Positions 12,136 to 23,546 are shown, counted from the stretch's first letter. The stretch: 64,000 nt of DNA from Macrocystis pyrifera (GCA_031763025.1 JASSKH010000017.1:10778626-10842625), one strand, 5' to 3'. Numbers and translations are program-made. The notes: generated by a model not told the origin, from the sequence alone.

Positions 12136-15100
12136 CGGTTTACAGCCCTTTCGTGTGTGTATGTATCTGATGGACGTGCAGTCTGCGTCGAAATAAACGC
12201 GTATTCATAGCAGGCACACACCATGTTCGGTGGAACAGCCGGTTTTTGTAGGGCCTGCGAGCGGTTGTGGCCTGAAAACTACAGTCACAAGGCTTCGTTC
12301 CGCTTAGGAAACCCGGGGAGGTTCCCAGCATTTCCCCCTGGTGACCTCAGACGTCAACCCTTGTCCTCTCGCCACCGTGTGTTGATCATTGCTCGTTTTT
12401 TTTTGTTGTCACCGATGTGTTGTTGATCGTGGCCCGTAGGTGCTCGTGTGTCATCGACGCAAACCCTTGTGCTCTCGCGACTATGATGTGTCGTTACGTT
12501 GAGTCACCCATGCTCGTGTCGTCTCAAGTATGTCATTATACTCGTCCGAGTCATCGATGTGCCACCACTATGCGTCGATAAAGAATTGCCATCATGCCAG
12601 CGTAATGCCATCGCTGATGCCATCGCTGATGCCATCATACCGCCGTATAACACGCAAGATGGCGCACCTACCCCGTGGGACGAAGTTCGACGCTGGCTTT
12701 GTCCACCACGGTTTCGAGCGAAAACGCCGAGCGACGCGCATTTGTACGCACGTAGAACATCCTCTCCTTTCACGACATGTGTCCAGACCCATCAATCTCG
12801 TTGTGTGGGCCACCCCCCCCCCCAAAAAAAAAAAAAAAAAAAAATGTAGTGGAGAACATCGGCTCTGAAAATCATCCCAGGAGGTGGATACCTCTTTACC
12901 CATGTTTCATTATATGTTTATCTCATCACCCACGCTGCAGGATGTTATCTCATCTCACCCACGCTGCATGATGTTATCTCATCACCGATGCTGCATGATG
13001 TACGACGGTGCTCGTGTGTCGTCATTATGCATGCGATAATCATACATGCGCGTTTGCCACCATCCATCGCCCCCCCATGAACAGGGTGCACGAAAGCAAA
13101 TAGTCAACACCGTTTTTTATGTTTTTGTTTTCGTTTTTGTTTTTCGTTTTTCTTGTCAAGAAATTCCAACCCGATACGTATGGTATACTCAAAATACAAC
13201 AACGTTGGACGAATTCCAACCCCAGGGTCCAAAAAACAAAACAAACCGTGGACACTTTTCTTTCAGCCCCGGACAGTTGAGGTATACTAAAACCAAGTAG
13301 AAGATCCAGAAAAATAGAAAACAGATTTTTGATTTTTTTTTTGCGACAAGAATTCGAACCCGCTACGTACGGGGTACCTACTGTACGTACAGTAGTTTTT
13401 TTTTTTTTTTTTTTTATAGTGCCCCGAGGAGCGAGAGGAAACCCCTTTCCACACTTGTTTCTTATAGAACCGAGTATGTCGGCACCTACCTGACTCTAGA
13501 TTTTATCTCTCCCGACTCGGGTGGTGTAGGAGTTGAACCCACTACGAAAAACCTCTCAATAGTCTCCCCAGCTTGACTCATTACACGAGTCACCCTACAC
13601 ATCTGGGCGTTGGTCCGCATTTTGTTTTTCGATCACCCCTGTCGCTCCCCCCCCCCCCCCCCCCCCCCCCCCCCTCTCATTCTTTCTTTTTTTTCTTTGT
13701 TTCTTCTTTTTTCTCGGCGTTTTTTTTTTTTTTTTTTCTTTCTTTCTTTGTACGCAGACATCCGTCCCTGACCGCTTCCCCGCCCGCGGTGGCGGCAGCG
13801 GAGGTGGCGGTGGCGGCGGCAGCGGCTCCTTCAGCGGCGGTGGCCGTGGAGGCCGTGGAGGCGGTTTCTCCCCCGGGCGCGGGGGAGGACGCGGTTACGG
13901 GACAGCCTACGGAGGCGGCCGTGGCGGCGGCATGAACAACAACCGCCCTTACAACGCTTACAACGGAGGAGGCGGCGGCGGAGGCGGGGGCCGGGGCTAC
14001 GGCGGCGGCGGAGGGGGGGAGGAGGAGGAGGAGGAGGAGGAGGAGGAGGGTCATACGTGTCAGGCGGGGGTAGGGGTTACGGCGGTGGAGGAGGGTCGTA
14101 CGTGTCCGGCGGAGGAGGAGGGTCGTACATGTCTGGTGGCGGCGGCGGCAGGTGAAAAAAGAGAGGGGGGGGGGGTGCTCATGTCATGCATGGCCATGGG
14201 GGGGGGAGGGGGTACTAATGTCATGCATGGCCGTATTAATAATCGTGCGACCATAGACCCTCGCATCCATAGGATGCATGGCCTCGGGGGGAATTTAGCG
14301 TTGTTGGTTTAGGAGGGGAGGGGGGGGGGGTTCAATGTTGATATCGGCGTGTTCGAGGGTGGAAGGGGGGCGTGGTCTTAGTGTTGTTGGTCTTGGTATA
14401 TATTGCGTCGTGGGACCGGCAGGTTAGAAAAGAGGGGAGGAGGGGGGCACGCTTTTTTTTATTCTTGTGGGTAGGTTTGGTTGCTGGTTTTGGTTGAAAC
14501 GGCGGCGGTTGTGCGTGGGCAGAGCTTTCTATTTTTAGCCTTGGCGTTTTGTTTTCCGTTTTTCTTTCTGTGTTGCCTGCCCTATTGGAGAGCTGTTACT
14601 GTTGTGTATCGGCGAAGCTGTGACTGGTGCTCTCGATGGAGGGGGTCGGTCGTATCTCGAGAGGTGCCGGTCGTGTTTGTCTCTGAAGATTGGAAATGCT
14701 GACGTCCTTACATGAAACAATATCAATAAAGAACGCCACAGCACAGCTCGATGTCCACTTCTCTTCTCCTCCCGCTCCGCTCCGCTGGGCACCGACCTTC
14801 TCCCCCTCACATCTCTCCCCCCACCCCCGCGGTCCGTGCGTCCGTCCGTCTGTATCCCGTCCGTCTATCCTTTCGTGCGCTGTGTCTTTTGCTCGACTCT
14901 CCCTGCTTGACAAACACCTTGCTGGACCTTCACTGTGCTTGGTTCATTACCCTGCGTGGCCTATATCCCTTGTTTGGTGGCGTTATGTTATCTCCCACGG
15001 CTTCAGCGGTGGCCGCGGTGATGGGCGGGGACCCTACCACCCCGCCCCATACGGCGGCTCCCCTTACCCCCCGCCCCGCGGGTACCAAGGCGGAGGCGGA

Positions 15101-15268
15101 GGCCACCCGGGACCCTACCATGGTCCCCCCATGGGCCAACAGTACCCCCCCGCTCAGGGATTCGGCGGGGGCCGCGGCGGCGGCCCAGGGTACGGTGCCC
15201 AGCCAGTGTCGCAGCCGTACCATGCTGGCGGTGGCGGTGGTCGCTGGCAGCAACAGCGGCAACGCTAA
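1..15268 (+). CDS. hnRNP R/Q-like RNA-binding protein, three RRMs and RGG tail (5' partial)
   Basis: Exons joined: 1-203, 2383-2457, 4075-4197, 5751-5840, 7898-8071, 8959-9102, 10561-10682, 11971-12013, 13758-14151, 15007-15268. All introns are GT-AG and all phases fit except for one slip in exon 9. About 542 residues are visible. Residues 1-67 are acidic and Lys-rich. RRM1 spans about 68-149 (RNP2 IFVDNL, RNP1 CGIALVRF). RRM2 spans about 150-232 (LFIGNL, NRGFGFATF). RRM3 spans about 242-320 (VYVTNV, KDFAIVNF). Residues 325-542 are Gly/Arg/Tyr/Pro-rich. Three closely spaced RRMs followed by an RGG tail is the layout of animal hnRNP R/Q (SYNCRIP) and plant LIF2-type proteins, which bind mRNA and act in splicing, stability and transport. 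The family call comes from domain order and motifs; the precise function is inference. The start codon lies upstream of the window. Confidence 0.9.
405..508 (+). mobile_element. MITE family 1, copy 1
   Basis: About 104 bp with inverted ends TTACGGGGGG and CCCCGTAA. The internal signature is GGACCTACGGTACACAC followed by a T-rich core and GGTCCTATTTACGATGG. It lies in the first intron of gene 1. It is non-autonomous and non-coding, and its superfamily is uncertain. Confidence 0.8.
1161..1265 (+). mobile_element. MITE family 1, copy 2, with an added hairpin at its left end
   Basis: It has the family core (ATAGGACCTACGGTAACACA, then TTTTTACTAACAATA and GGTCCTGTTTACTGTGG). Its left end is unusual: bases 1139-1180 form a separate inverted repeat, TTAATATGGTCCCC and its complement around an 11-base loop, as if a second terminal repeat had been joined on. 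The outer ends are more diverged than in other copies. Confidence 0.7.
2383..2457 (+). CDS. Gene 1 exon b: RRM1 beta1 and helix 1
   Basis: Encodes 25 residues beginning IFVDNLPESITEAEV, the RNP2 strand and first helix of an RRM. The acceptor is ACACAG and the donor GTAAGC, both in phase 0. The following intron sequence directly continues into a CCAATCAG-bearing tandem repeat. Confidence 0.88.
2458..2735 (+). repeat. Intronic tandem repeat with CCAATCAG boxes
   Basis: Four to five degenerate units of about 57-65 bp, each opening with a variant of GGCCAATCAGATGTCGCC (2463, 2523, 2577 weak, 2636, 2692). The first unit overlaps the splice donor of gene 1 exon b. Confidence 0.75.
3528..3632 (+). 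mobile_element. MITE family 1, copy 3
   Basis: Family core GGTACACACAAGAACCTATA and ACATTTGGTCCTATTTACTA with terminal TTACG and CCCCGTAA. Both ends are more diverged than in copies 6-8, suggesting an older insertion. It lies in the second intron of gene 1. Confidence 0.75.
4075..4197 (+). CDS. Gene 1 exon c: RRM1 second half
   Basis: Encodes 41 residues, VGTLRLIMTKDETPK through EAIPLEK, containing the RNP1-like strand CGIALVRF and the second RRM helix (NREDAVKALEAI). The acceptor GCAG follows a 25-base C tract by about 50 bases. The donor is GTGGGT. Phase 0 at both ends. Confidence 0.88.
5387..5622 (+). repeat. Dispersed ~240 bp repeat, copy 1 of 2
   Basis: Begins beside a T tract. It shares long stretches with 49112-49340: GGCGGATTGGTAAA, TTCCACGTTCAAA, TGTGTCAATTTAACCC, GGGCACGTTGACCCGACCT, GAGAGGGGCAGGTGCGGTGG. 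No coding content is shared. The T tract could be the complement of a poly-A tail, suggesting a retroposed element; that is inference. Confidence 0.7.
5751..5840 (+). CDS. Gene 1 exon d: end of RRM1 and RRM2 RNP2
   Basis: Encodes 30 residues. The first part ends in LDARASSNDN, matching the closing strand and linker between RRM1 and RRM2 in hnRNP R/Q proteins. NTLFIGNLNKAWTK then supplies RNP2 of RRM2. The acceptor is TTTTGCAG, the donor GTGAAG, phase 0. Confidence 0.88.
7898..8071 (+). CDS. Gene 1 exon e: RRM2 core
   Basis: Encodes 58 residues starting ELVLAQFEKHVDG. It carries RNP1 of RRM2 (NRGFGFATF) and the second helix (CHAAHAKYF). Acceptor TTCGCAG, donor GTGAGT, phase 0. GC content is clearly higher than in the flanking introns. 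Confidence 0.9.
8340..8444 (+). mobile_element. MITE family 1, copy 4
   Basis: TTACGGTGGTCCATAGTTAA opens the copy and GGTCCTGTTTACTACGGTCC closes it. The core is the family consensus (ACCTATATATTTCCCTATTT). It lies in the intron between exons e and f of gene 1. Confidence 0.8.
8959..9102 (+). CDS. Gene 1 exon f: end of RRM2 and start of RRM3
   Basis: Encodes 48 residues. NNLLIDWAE is the closing strand of RRM2, matching the VEWAD-type motif of hnRNP R/Q. GVYVTNVDEGVEDEAFRAIF is RNP2 and helix 1 of RRM3. The acceptor AATAG follows a 14-base C tract. The donor is GTCAGC, and a G-rich intron block follows at once. Confidence 0.88.
9136..9605 (+). repeat. G-rich intronic block
   Basis: About 470 bases in which runs of three or more G recur every few bases on the transcribed-sense strand, including a 19-base G run at 9441-9459. 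Short degenerate units such as GGGGTATCAGGGGG recur. This is strong G-quadruplex potential. It follows the donor of exon f directly and no coding signal is present. Confidence 0.8.
9606..9710 (-). mobile_element. MITE family 1, copy 5 (inverted)
   Basis: Reverse orientation: it opens with GGGGGGTCCATAGTTAACGG and closes with GGTCCTATTAACTATGG then CCCCCGTAA. It sits at the 3' edge of the G-rich block in the intron between exons f and g of gene 1. Confidence 0.78.
9729..9925 (+). repeat. G-headed dispersed repeat, copy A
   Basis: Contains CATGACCGTAGTCG, TTTTCACCGACCAGGCCGAC, ATTGCTTGCTTGCACC, AAGCGCGAAGTGCCGTGA and GGGTGAGCTGCATCCT. It is preceded by a G-rich run. It matches copy B (10169-10305) and, inverted, copy D (40846-41047). 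Confidence 0.75.
10169..10305 (+). repeat. G-headed dispersed repeat, copy B
   Basis: Follows a 29-base G run (10124-10152). It shares GTGTGACCATAGACGCTCG, TTTTCACCGACCAAGCAGAC and ATTGCTTGCACCGAGTGCG with copy A. It is shorter than copy A at the 3' end, where it passes into another G tract at 10337. Confidence 0.72.
10561..10682 (+). CDS. Gene 1 exon g: RRM3 second half
   Basis: Encodes VVYGKLIEHARRKDFAIVNF and on to FMEK. KDFAIVNF is the RNP1-like strand, closely similar to KDYAFVHF of hnRNP R/Q RRM3. The exon ends after AA of a Lys codon (phase 2); the next exon begins with G, completing AAG. Donor GTAAGT. Confidence 0.88.
11455..11522. repeat. Short palindromic element of the GTCCCG/CGGGAC type
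   Basis: About 68 bp with inverted ends CCGCAGTCCGGTTTTGGGGG and CGAAACGGGACTGTAG. Related to 31695-31763 and to segments around 23359-23685. A further GGGCTGCAGTCCC lies at about 11560. Confidence 0.55.
11971..12013 (+). CDS. Gene 1 exon h: 43-base exon closing RRM3
   Basis: A very short exon of 43 bases. The first G completes the Lys codon, then it reads ELEVTRAKAKRRRE, the final strand of RRM3 and a basic linker. Acceptor CTCTCAG, preceded by a 20-base C tract about 100 bases upstream; donor GTGAGA. The phase match across both introns makes this exon convincing despite its size. Confidence 0.82.
12350..12560 (+). repeat. Degenerate duplication in intron h
   Basis: Two related blocks, each with a variant of CAACCCTTGTCCTCTCG followed by a TGTGTTG-type sequence (near 12353 and 12461), and several CTCGTGTGTCATCG-like pieces. 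Short imperfect repeats of unclear origin. Confidence 0.45.
12917..13002 (+). repeat. Short tandem repeat, ~30 bp unit
   Basis: Three units of the form TGTTATCTCATCACCCACGC plus TGCATGA in direct repetition. Lies in intron h of gene 1. Confidence 0.7.
13325..13370 (-). mobile_element. Possible second SINE fragment
   Basis: On the minus strand GTAGCGGGTTCGAATTCTTG, a B-box-like sequence, runs straight into an A tract. A similar piece with GGGTTGGAATTTCTTG lies near 13155-13185. Both look like 3' ends of tRNA-derived retroposons, but they are too short to be sure. Confidence 0.3.
13396..13610 (-). mobile_element. tRNA-derived SINE
   Basis: Read on the minus strand, a tRNA-like head contains the Pol III B box GGTTCAACTCC (complement of 13529-13539), set in a good T arm (stem GTGGG/CCTAC). 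A body of about 110 bases and a 20-base poly-A tail (T tract at 13396-13415) follow. The acceptor stem is only partly complementary, so it is not a working tRNA. It lies antisense in intron h of gene 1. Confidence 0.6.
13758..14151 (+). CDS. Gene 1 exon i: Gly/Arg-rich (RGG) tail with a one-base slip
   Basis: Starts TSVPDRFPARGGG in phase 0 and codes Gly/Arg/Tyr-rich sequence. In the G tract at 14013-14019 the reading frame moves off the glycine frame, so the direct translation becomes poly-Glu and unlike the family. The glycine frame resumes after it, with three SYVS/SYMS-GGGGG-type repeats. Only that frame leaves AG at the donor (phase 2), which exon j needs. One extra G, or two fewer, would reconcile the two halves. 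I think a base-calling or assembly error in the homopolymer is most likely; a real allele-specific frameshift is possible. Confidence 0.8.
14205..14290 (+). repeat. G-headed dispersed repeat, partial copy C
   Basis: After a G-rich run, CATGCATGGCCGTATTAATA and GTGCGACCATAGACCCTCGC match the start of copies B and D. Only the first 85 bases are present. It lies in the last intron of gene 1. Confidence 0.6.
14725..14730 (+). promoter_or_regulatory. AATAAA in intron i, possible alternative polyadenylation signal
   Basis: An AATAAA hexamer lies 570 bases into the last intron of gene 1. If intron i is retained, the glycine frame stops at TGA 14153-14155, immediately after the donor junction, so this signal could end a shorter transcript. 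The hexamer alone is weak evidence. Confidence 0.3.
15007..15268 (+). CDS. Gene 1 exon j: Gly/Pro/Tyr-rich C-terminus and stop
   Basis: Acceptor GGCTTCAG at 14999-15006. C completes an AGC Ser codon, then the exon reads GGRGDGRGPYHPAPYGG and on to a C-terminal RWQQQRQR and TAA at 15266-15268. It is rich in Gly, Pro, Tyr and Gln, a low-complexity prion-like composition common in hnRNP tails. Antisense and shifted readings of this exon are also open, but they are compositional shadows. Confidence 0.85.
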
Positions 15269-17920
<2,652 letters not shown>

Positions 17921-17924
17921 CACA

Positions 17925-19600
17925 CGCGTGACTCTCCGTTATTGCTCTCACAAAAAAAACTTGCCTTCCCTCCTGTGCCCTGCCCGCCGAAGCCACACGA
18001 AAACCAACCCACCCACGCACCCACTTTGTGTTTTTTTCGGTTGAGGAAGTTGCCGACTGTCGAACGACCCCACCGCTTGTGGCTGTGGCGTAAATGAGGC
18101 CGCTCTTTCTCTTTATGCTCTCCGCCGGGGGGGAGCGGCGAGGGAGGACGGCATTGCTGCCTCCCGCGAAAGCCGGGAAAGCCGCGCGAAAAGCGGCGGA
18201 AACCCGAACAAACGTGACACTTGTCACAGGCTGACTGCTTGGCCTAAGTGTGGAGGGGCTGTAAGAGGCGTACAAGCGGACGAGCGAAACGTCTCCTCCC
18301 TATGGGTGACCTGACTGCGTGGCACTTTCGAGGAGACCGCGGGGGGCAGGCTTATTTCCCGATCGGCGAGGCAGGCAGCACGCGAGTGGCGGTTCTGGTG
18401 CAGTTGCTAGTGCTGTTGGTGCTGTGGATTCTTACTGCTGCCGCTGCTGGTCACCGACGATGCCTTCGAGCGTGCGCCACAGCCGACCAGCGGGCTCTGG
18501 GAGGACGCCGCGCTTCAGAGAGGTGGGGAATGGACATAGTGTCAGGCGGTACGAACAGACCAGACGAGGGCGGGGCGATAGGTGGCATGCGACGGCGGAA
18601 AGATGGGACCGCGCTCCTTTTACCGTCGCGACCGTTTTTTTTTTTTTTTTTTTTTTCATGTGGCATATGTTTCTGTCGCGCGTATTCGCGAGCGAGGCTG
18701 GTGCTGTCGAAAAAACGACGAAGCAACAAGAGACTAAAAACACAGATGGGTGTATGTCCCTGATTTCCTTCCTTCTTTATGTTTCCTTCGTGTCCCTCCT
18801 TCCCTCTGCCTTGGTTTCTTTTTCTTCTTTTCTCTTTGTTTCATTTTTTCCTTCTGTTTGTTTCCTTCTGTTTTGTTTACTCTATTTTTATCTTGTTTCT
18901 GTTTTTTGCTTCATTTATCTTGGGTCCTGTATTTTTTGCCGCAAAAGCAAATGCTGTTTTTTGTTGTTTTTCGGTTGAAATTATTCGCGCTATGGTCTAA
19001 TATATATTATGTCGACGCCCATTTTGAAGTGGTAAGGGGCACGGGTCGAGTGAGCTCAGGAACGGATGACAAAGCAAGCAAAACTGCATCCCACATGTGA
19101 ACAAGAGCGACTAGTATTTATAGAAGAAGAAACTCGTGGAAATGCGGCGAGAGAGAAAAGACCGGGGAAATGGAGGCAAAAATTGCGGCGAGAACTGAGA
19201 CAAGATTTGCTCCAAAATACGAGGCAAGAATTGCGCCCAAAATTTGAGCAAACAATGCTTTAAAAAAAAATTGCGGCAAGCATTGTTGCCAGACTTCGGG
19301 GCAAGAAATTGCGTCCAAGCTGTAAGGCAAGCTTTGTTCCCAAAAAATTGAGGCGAAGTGTTTCCAAAAATGGAGGCAAAAAAAAAATTGAGCAAGAATT
19401 GAGGCGAGAATTGGGGGTCGCAAAACTGACTCGAAAACCGAGTTGACCAACCATTGGCGAGACGAAGAGAAGGGACGGTGTACCCCATCCACCCCCAAAT
19501 CCGGAGGAACGATGCCCTACGGCGCGGAGATTGACCGACGGGCGGTGGTAGCTCTTGGTCTGCCCTCACTTGAGTTTTTATTGACAACTCATTTTGGTAC
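17925..19600 (+). repeat. Composite module, copy A
   Basis: Shares a series of landmarks in the same order with 30130-32110: TTCGGTTGAGGAAGTTGCCG; a CTG/CTGC-rich stretch then CGACGATGCCTTC; CAGAGAGGTGGGGAATGG; a GAACAGACCAGACGAGGGC-like stretch; a T-rich stretch with TTTGTTTCAT; an array of GAGGCAAAAATTGCGGCGAG-type units; and GGCGAGACGAAGAG...CCGGAGGAACGATG. No single long frame is conserved between the copies. Origin unknown: a large non-autonomous transposon or a segmental duplication are both possible. Confidence 0.65.
19135..19440 (+). repeat. Degenerate short repeats in module A
   Basis: Imperfect repetition of units like GAGGCAAGAATTGCGGCGAG, about 22-28 bp apart, with A runs. The counterpart is 31375-31690. 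Open on the minus strand only because the units lack stops. Confidence 0.6.
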
Positions 19601-22327
19601 AACGACGGCGAAGGAAAAGAAAGAAGGCGGCGTCGGCGACAGTGGGCCGGATTATTGGTACAGACCGTGATAGAGTACGTTACGGAGCGGTGTGCTGGTA
19701 GGATTGATCCGTGACTCTCGCGTGGTTGTGGGCGGAAGGGTAGAACCGATGGTGGATGTTCCTGTAGATGTCATGGTGGTGGCAGGGTCGGACGAGACAT
19801 CCGGAGACGTCCATGCCGCGTTACTCGCGAAATTCCCCAGTGATGCATACCCTCGGTGACCAATCGAACGTCGACTGCAGAACCTCAACGGCGGCGTCCC
19901 AGTTGTACGGACGCACGTACTGTGTCATACTGGTAGTTATCAATACGCAAGTAAGAGGAGATATTTGGTGGTGCGTGTTTGGTGTATTCCACCCGCTCCC
20001 CTCCTGTTTATTGGTATGGAGGCGTTCCGCAGGCTTGTTTATTGTAAACATGGACAAGGAAAAAGTGACAGGATATGGCGCGGTTGTTGGCCTGGTGCGT
20101 TACCGGGTGCGGGTACTGAAGTTGGTTGTTGTACTGATCAGGCGCTTTTTCTCCGGTCCGGTGTATCGCAGTGTGTGCGCGTCGAGGTGTGTGCTGATCG
20201 CGCGCGCCGCCTTTTTGTTTTTGTTTTTAATTTCACAGTGTTTTCCTTTCTGCTACGGTACGTATTTTTGTTGTATTTTGCCAAAAGCTCGCCTCATCGC
20301 AGTGTATCTTATGGACAACACTACTCGTAGATGCACATTGCACATTTGAAATGGTGGGGATTATACACTTCGGTCGGCTGGTTGCAAGCTCTGCTCGTCC
20401 CGAAATTGTTTTTTTTTTTGTCACCTCACCCAGCGCTTTTGTATGTGTGTTACCTGGTACTGGTGTATGTATTGTTAATATTGCAGTACAGTAGTTGACA
20501 AGACTTGACGTCTCATACGGTACGTAGGTAATTATTCGTGTCATAGGAGGGGGACGGGGCGGGGGTGGGTGAGGGGCAGTTGTGCGGTGTTTCCTAGTCT
20601 TTCGTTGTCGCGTCCGGTTTAGCTCTACGGTATGCCGGGAAGCAAGTCGTCCAGATTATTTACGAAAAATCGTGCTGTGAATTTATGCAATTGTTGTTCC
20701 CTTTCCTTCGTTCCGCAAGCTCCCGCGCGAAGGAACTCACGTCTGACCCTTTCCCGACCCCTGCTGCCTGGTGCCCTGCTTGTTTCGCGGGCCTTGTGCT
20801 GCGCGTGTGTTGTGTTTTTTTTCTCCGAAGAAGGGCATTATGCGTGTGAATGATACGGCAGTCCCTCGTACTTTTCTTCTTGTCCCGTGTGTGTTTATCA
20901 TATAGCTCAAGCTCAGCACACTTTCACGCGTTTGTCGTATGTCAATTTCAACCCTCCGTGTTGGATTATTTACTATTAGTAATGTTTAGAGTGAAACACC
21001 GTGCCTGCCGTCAAACTTAAACCAGCCGAGTACGACATCCACAGAAGCTGTTGTGCGTTGCGCTGGTGGTCGAACCACGCTTCCACATGTGTGTCGTGCG
21101 TGGCATTTTTTTTCTCCCTGTGGAACTAATATTTAAGGATGCTGAACAACCTTCCCGGCGTCAAACTTTGAACCGGCCAAGCACACCAATAAACAACGTT
21201 TTGCACTTGAGCTCGGGCCTAATTTTGAAAATTGAGAGCGCACGTCAACAACGTCGTGTGCTTTTTTCTGCAGCTTTTACTTCCAAGCTCCTGCCTTCGG
21301 ATTTTTATCGGCGTTTATTTTGCATTCATGAACGACGCTGACCGTTGACAATCAGTGCATTGTGTTCGGATCAGCATCTGGCGATTGCCAACGGACATAC
21401 GTATGTATTCACAAAGCTGTTGCTTGTTTTGGCGGTTGTAGTGATATGTTTACGGTACAATATAACGTATACGGCCCGAATTGTTGTTTGACCGTGTACC
21501 GCCCAAACGTGCACCCGTTAGTTCCGAGGGTTTCTGAAGGTAGACCAAATTAATCGTCTGTCAGCTCTTTCCATCTCTCTTTCTTGTCTCGTCTGTTTGT
21601 TCTTCGGGAAGTTTTGTCATATGACAGTCTACCCCCCCCCCCTGATTTCAATAGCTCAGGCAGGATATGCAACTTTTTTATTTTTGCTCTCTCTCATATC
21701 CTCTTGACGATCCACACCCTTGTCGCTGCGCGATTGACGCCCAAGCCGACGGGATTGGAAGGCTGACAGACACGAGCGGCCTGCGCGAGTGCTTGGATGT
21801 GGCAGATGGCCTCTCAGCTGCTCATTCGCTCATTCGAGTGCGTGACCTGTGACACAGCGGGGCTGCCTTTTTTTTCGCCTCTCGGGTGCCTATGCACTGA
21901 GTTTTCGAGGCACGGACTATTTTATTTACCGGTGGCGCCCTACCCTCAAACGATAACATGTATTATTAAAGCTCCTATCGCGACGGTTGACGCCCGTAGG
22001 GCCGCACCAGAAATCGATATTTCACACACAGCAGCAGCAGCAGCAGACCCCGCGATCTCTCCGTTTTTTTTTTTGAGGATTGACGCCCATATCGTACCCC
22101 TGCAACAGAAATCGACACCTCGTATGTTACACTCACAAGCTTTACACACTAGAAGCCCCCGCGAACTCTCTGTTTCTCGGGCGCGTTTTCAGCTGCTGTG
22201 TCGGGCGTTGGTTGGACGTCGAGCGCCTTGCTTTCTCGCGTCCAGGGTGTCCTTGCGGGCGAGCTCCCGATGCCGATACTTGATGTACTTGACGCGAAGG
22301 TATCTATGAGCCGTTCAGTTTTTTTGC

Positions 22328-22379
<52 letters not shown>

Positions 22380-22860
22380 GTTATATATTTATGAGAAAAA
22401 GCGTAACACCAGACGTCGACATGAAGTCAACTTTAACGGAGGGTTTGTTTCCGGATCGCCCGCAATAAAAACGAGCTTTGAAGGCACCCACCAACCCTGA
22501 TATCCCATTAATATTAGTAGCAACTCCCCCGGAGTGAATCCAGGGTCTGCAGGGAAATATAAAAATTATATCCAATATACCTGTTTGCCGGAAACGTTTC
22601 GTTCTTTTAAGGCGATTTTTTTTTTATTTGCCCGTTTATTAATGGTTTGATTGCGAAGCCAGATACCAAGCATATCTGGTACACGAGGAACGTACTTTTT
22701 TTTTGTTCCGGTTCTTTTTTTTCATCAAAAACATGACGCGTTCTATGAATACCGTACTCTAGTCCTTTTGCGCTGAATCCTCCTGCTTGCATGTGCATTC
22801 ACCTAGACGAGCTCCTACAGCACCTCCGCATACCCACAACAGCATGATACGCCGCACCGC
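19600..22860. other. Gene-poor stretch
   Basis: No exon with recognisable protein content. It contains a TACCWGGTA site at 20451, a segment near 20700-20800 loosely similar to 32846-32935 (shared GTTCCGCAAGCTCCCG), and a perfect (TTA)n microsatellite of about 54 bases at 22327-22380. Confidence 0.5.
22327..22380 (+). repeat. (TTA)n microsatellite
   Basis: About 18 uninterrupted trinucleotide units. Nothing else notable nearby. Confidence 0.95.
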
Positions 22861-23358
22861 TGTAAAACTTGGTGGTAGTGCAGCAAAGAGGCTCACGGAT
22901 CCGAGTTATCCTACCTGGTACAGTAATTCTCGAGGGTTTGTTCACTGACACAGTGGAGTCTCGTATTCCCAAAATGTGGACCCCCGTAATAGTAAGGCAT
23001 CAGCATCTAACGTCCCGGGATCGGGATAACCCTTGGCAGCTCTCTCGAAGCCCGTTCTCCGTCTACAGCAGCAGCAGTAGCATCGCACCTGCACGAGGTC
23101 CTAGCTGCCCTATACCTACTGAGCACGACACAGGGCATGATAGAAATGCACCTACTTTTGCCTTCTGAGGCGCCTTCCTTGCTCTCGAAGCTCTGTACCC
23201 CAACTGTTCTAACCCTTAGATTGGGTAGGCGATCGGTTAACCTTTTACCAGTAGCCCGCTGGACTGGTAGGACCTTAACACCACCCAAAACACTGCCTCG
23301 TTTTCGTAAACAATGGTATTGGTGTTCCAACGATGTTGGCTTTATCCCTCCTTTTTTG

Positions 23359-23530
23359 GACTTGGAAGTTTTCGGGGGACAAACCACTCGAAATTCTACT
23401 GCAAGTAGTACTTTGTCCCCCAAAACCACTCACAGTTCTGCTGCAAGTAGTACTTTGTCCCCCAAAACCACTCAAAATTCTCGCTGGAAGTAGTACTTCG
23501 TCCCCCAAAACCACTGAAGTCGTACTGGGA
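23359..23530 (+). repeat. 42 bp tandem array
   Basis: About four units of the form AAGTAGTACTTTGTCCCCC followed by AAAACCACTCACAGTTCTGC. The first and last are diverged. Continues after MITE copy 6 as TAGTTTGTCCCCTAAAGCGG. The unit is related to the palindromic elements at 11455 and 31695. Confidence 0.8.
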
Positions 23531-23546
23531 AGTATAAATGTTATGA

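Noticed and set aside
13677-14054. Antisense Leu/Ala-rich frame opposite the RGG exon
   Set aside because: Complement of glycine codons; no independent support.
22960-22995. Tenth MITE copy
   Set aside because: Only one terminal-repeat-like stretch (GTGGACCCCCGTAATAG) is present; the core and the other end are absent.
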